A stretch of 7,760 nucleotides of DNA from Cyclobacteriaceae bacterium (GTDB lineage: Bacteria; Bacteroidota; Bacteroidia; Cytophagales; Cyclobacteriaceae). Where the stretch lies: NCBI GenBank assembly GCA_025455445.1, contig JALOMN010000088.1, forward strand, positions 1 through 7,760. The letters are read 5' to 3'. Position 1 is the first letter of the stretch; each line of letters starts with the position of its first letter. Below, piece by piece: positions 6,432 through 7,760 of the stretch. The notes under the pieces were generated by a model. That model was not told where the DNA came from. It was given only the letters and a program-made list of their open reading frames with translations, and did not search any database. Made by a program: the position numbers and the translations under genes.

Positions 6432-7178
6432 GTTTCCTGAAATTGTTACACGTTCATTTGCCGCTTCTCTTGAAAGCGCCCTGGTAAAAATTTTCCATGA
6501 AGTGTCGGGAGACAAGCTGATAATGGTTGTTGGAGTATTCCGGGTGCTAGTTGTAAAATTCCACTGCTGGTGTTGATATTGAATTTGCCATACTCCGCCT
6601 TCTTCTCCGTTGATAATAACCTTTATCACGGTTTCATTTTCTGCTAAGGTTTGAATGAGCGGAAAGAAAAATTCCCGATTCATTATTCCTTGTTTGTTTA
6701 CAGCCTCCCGAATTTGTTGTTGGTGATGCCAGCGCTCGGTGTATTCGCGTGCGAGGTGAAACCAATTATAAGATTCGTGTTCACCTGCCCATGCTACAGA
6801 GAAAGCCGCCCGATCAAATGGTTTAAGTGTATGGAGATAGTCTATGTATGATTTCTGAGTGCTTTCTAACAGCGTGATTAACGCATCAGGATTTACCCGC
6901 TTCATCGCGTTGACCCAATCGGCATTGAGCTGGTTGAGATAAACAACTAACTCCTGATATGAATTTAGGTTGGGTGGAGTTTCTCCAACATAGTTTTTTG
7001 AAAGAGCCAACGCACGTAGTTGCGTATCCAGTAAATGTGCGGTTACATCTTTTACAGTCCAGCGTTTTGCAAGCGTTGGTTTGTTCCAATCTTCACGCGT
7101 TAAAGACTTTAGCAACTCAATCAATTTCAGTTCGAGCGGTTCAAATAGATGTAACGTGTTGATTGGAATTTCCATCAT
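6384..7178 (-). CDS. DinB/maleylpyruvate isomerase-like metal-binding four-helix protein
   Basis: This is a 264-residue cytoplasmic protein. The N-terminal part (about 10-160) is a DinB-type four-helix bundle of the mycothiol-dependent maleylpyruvate isomerase N-terminal family: LTREDWNKPT, WTVKDVTAHLLDT with His48, and REYTERWHHQQQIREA with Glu148 and His152. His48 plus the Glu-x3-His pair match the zinc ligand pattern known from the maleylpyruvate isomerase of Corynebacterium. The C-terminal 80-90 residues (VIKVIINGEEGG, WQIQYQ, ISGNKELGQPIF) look like the small sterol-carrier-like domain common in this family. Bacteroidota do not make mycothiol, so the true thiol cofactor and substrate are unknown, and maleylpyruvate isomerase activity should not be assumed. 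The start at 7178 overlaps the upstream peptidase stop (ATGA); a second ATG directly follows and could be used instead. Co-transcription with the peptidase is likely. Confidence 0.85.
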   Translation of the reverse strand: MMEIPINTLHLFEPLELKLIELLKSLTREDWNKPTLAKRWTVKDVTAHLLDTQLRALALSKNYVGETPPNLNSYQELVVYLNQLNADWVNAMKRVNPDALITLLESTQKSYIDYLHTLKPFDRAAFSVAWAGEHESYNWFHLAREYTERWHHQQQIREAVNKQGIMNREFFFPLIQTLAENETVIKVIINGEEGGVWQIQYQHQQWNFTTSTRNTPTTIISLSPDTSWKIFTRALSREAANERVTISGNKELGQPIFNMTSVMA

Positions 7179-7760
7179 CTTCCGCCCGGAGGACAGTGTT
7201 TGCGTAGATATTCCGAATATAATTTAGAAAGGTGTTCATAGGTTCCTTCGCCTTCTGAAATGCTGTGTGTGCGATTGGGGTACACCATCAATTGAAATTG
7301 TTTATTGTGCTTTACAAGTTCATTGATAAGCATCTCAGCATTGGCATAATGCACGTTATCGTCACCGGTGCCATGAATATATAGAAGGTTGCCTTGGAGA
7401 TTTTTTGCATAGGTAATGGGCGAACCTTTGGTAAAGTCATTACTGTTTTCCTGAGGCAAACCCATATAACGCTCCTGGTAGATATTGTCGTAAGTGAGTT
7501 GGTTAGCAACAGCAGCTATAGCAATACCGGTTTTGTAAATTTCAGGATATTGAAACATCAGATTCAACGTAGCAGAGCCCCCGCCACTCCAACCCCACAC
7601 AGCAATTCGCTCCGGATCTACAAAGGGCCATTTCAAAATTTCTTTGGCAGCATTGGCCTGGTCCTCAATATTAATCACGCCAATTTTTTTGTAAATACTT
7701 TTGCGCCAGGCTCTTCCTTTAGGAGCAGGCGTGCCGCGGTTATCAACTGATATATAGATA
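7175..7760 (-). CDS. Prolyl oligopeptidase family S9 (DPP-IV-like) C-terminal catalytic domain, N-terminus outside window
   Basis: Only the last 194 residues are visible; the reading frame is open to the right edge, where the beta-propeller part and any signal peptide must lie. The alpha/beta-hydrolase catalytic part is complete: VDNRGTPAPKGRAWRK, the nucleophile serine in GWSGGG (codon at 7588-7586), the acid in HGTGDDNVH (first Asp, codon at 7363-7361), and the histidine in NRTHSI (codon at 7267-7265). These match Ser630, Asp708 and His740 of human DPP-IV. Enzymes of this kind remove dipeptides after proline or alanine and in Bacteroidota are usually periplasmic. The GTG at 7678-7676 is an internal Val, not a start, since conserved sequence continues upstream of it. 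The stop overlaps the next gene by 4 nt, which points to an operon. Confidence 0.93.
   Translation of the reverse strand, partial: IYISVDNRGTPAPKGRAWRKSIYKKIGVINIEDQANAAKEILKWPFVDPERIAVWGWSGGGSATLNLMFQYPEIYKTGIAIAAVANQLTYDNIYQERYMGLPQENSNDFTKGSPITYAKNLQGNLLYIHGTGDDNVHYANAEMLINELVKHNKQFQLMVYPNRTHSISEGEGTYEHLSKLYSEYLRKHCPPGGR

Noticed and set aside
7676..7678. GTG as a start for the S9-family protein
   Set aside because: Conserved family sequence (VDNRGTPAPKGRAW) continues in frame upstream to the window edge, so this is an internal valine codon.
7394..7750. 118-codon plus-strand reading frame
   Set aside because: It is opposite the conserved catalytic domain of the S9 peptidase, whose serine, aspartate and histidine motifs are on the minus strand.
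1..7760. Search for insertion sequences, integrases, CRISPR arrays, retron-like RNAs or defence genes
   Set aside because: No transposase or integrase motifs, no regularly spaced repeats, and no defence-type domains were seen; all long frames are explained by common chromosomal families.

Overview
The window looks like chromosomal DNA of a member of the Bacteroidota, probably an environmental Cytophagia- or Chitinophagia-type bacterium. The evidence is a TonB-dependent outer-membrane protein with an N-terminal carboxypeptidase-regulatory-like domain, a LytS-type kinase paired with a LytTR regulator, start codons mostly without Shine-Dalgarno sequences, and a promoter in front of a tRNA gene that matches the Bacteroidota consensus (TTTG, 19 nt, TAnnTTTG). 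There is no sign of phage, insertion sequence, CRISPR or integrative element. The base composition looks even by eye, so I read it as ordinary chromosome.

Layout. Positions 1-1952 (minus) hold the N-terminal 650 residues of a TonB-dependent receptor that runs off the left edge. A 264-nt divergent intergenic region with short direct repeats follows. Next comes a plus-strand two-component operon: a four-helix membrane histidine kinase (2217-3257) overlapping by 4 nt a LytTR response regulator (3254-3982) that starts with TTG. A tRNA-Ala(GGC) gene (4039-4112, minus) has its own recognisable promoter and intrinsic terminator. A secreted TlpA-type thioredoxin (4184-4678, minus) is divergent from a three-domain CstB-like persulfide dioxygenase/rhodanese (4941-6362, plus). 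The space between these two contains a perfect TGTGA-N6-TCACA palindrome. A minus-strand pair completes the window: the C-terminal catalytic part of a DPP-IV-like S9 peptidase (7175 to beyond 7760) overlaps by 4 nt a DinB/maleylpyruvate-isomerase-like protein (6384-7178).

How the genes may work together. The kinase and regulator form one signalling unit, and the divergent receptor gene is a natural but unproven target. The thioredoxin and the CstB-like enzyme both handle thiol or sulfane-sulfur chemistry, one outside the inner membrane and one in the cytoplasm. They share a control region with a CRP-like site, so a small sulfur or redox stress module is a reasonable inference. The peptidase and the DinB-like protein are probably co-transcribed, but no functional link is visible. 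I found no clearly new multi-gene system. The items most worth a second look are the CRP-like palindrome, the strand-asymmetric long hairpin at the end of the CstB-like gene, and the repeats between the receptor and the kinase.
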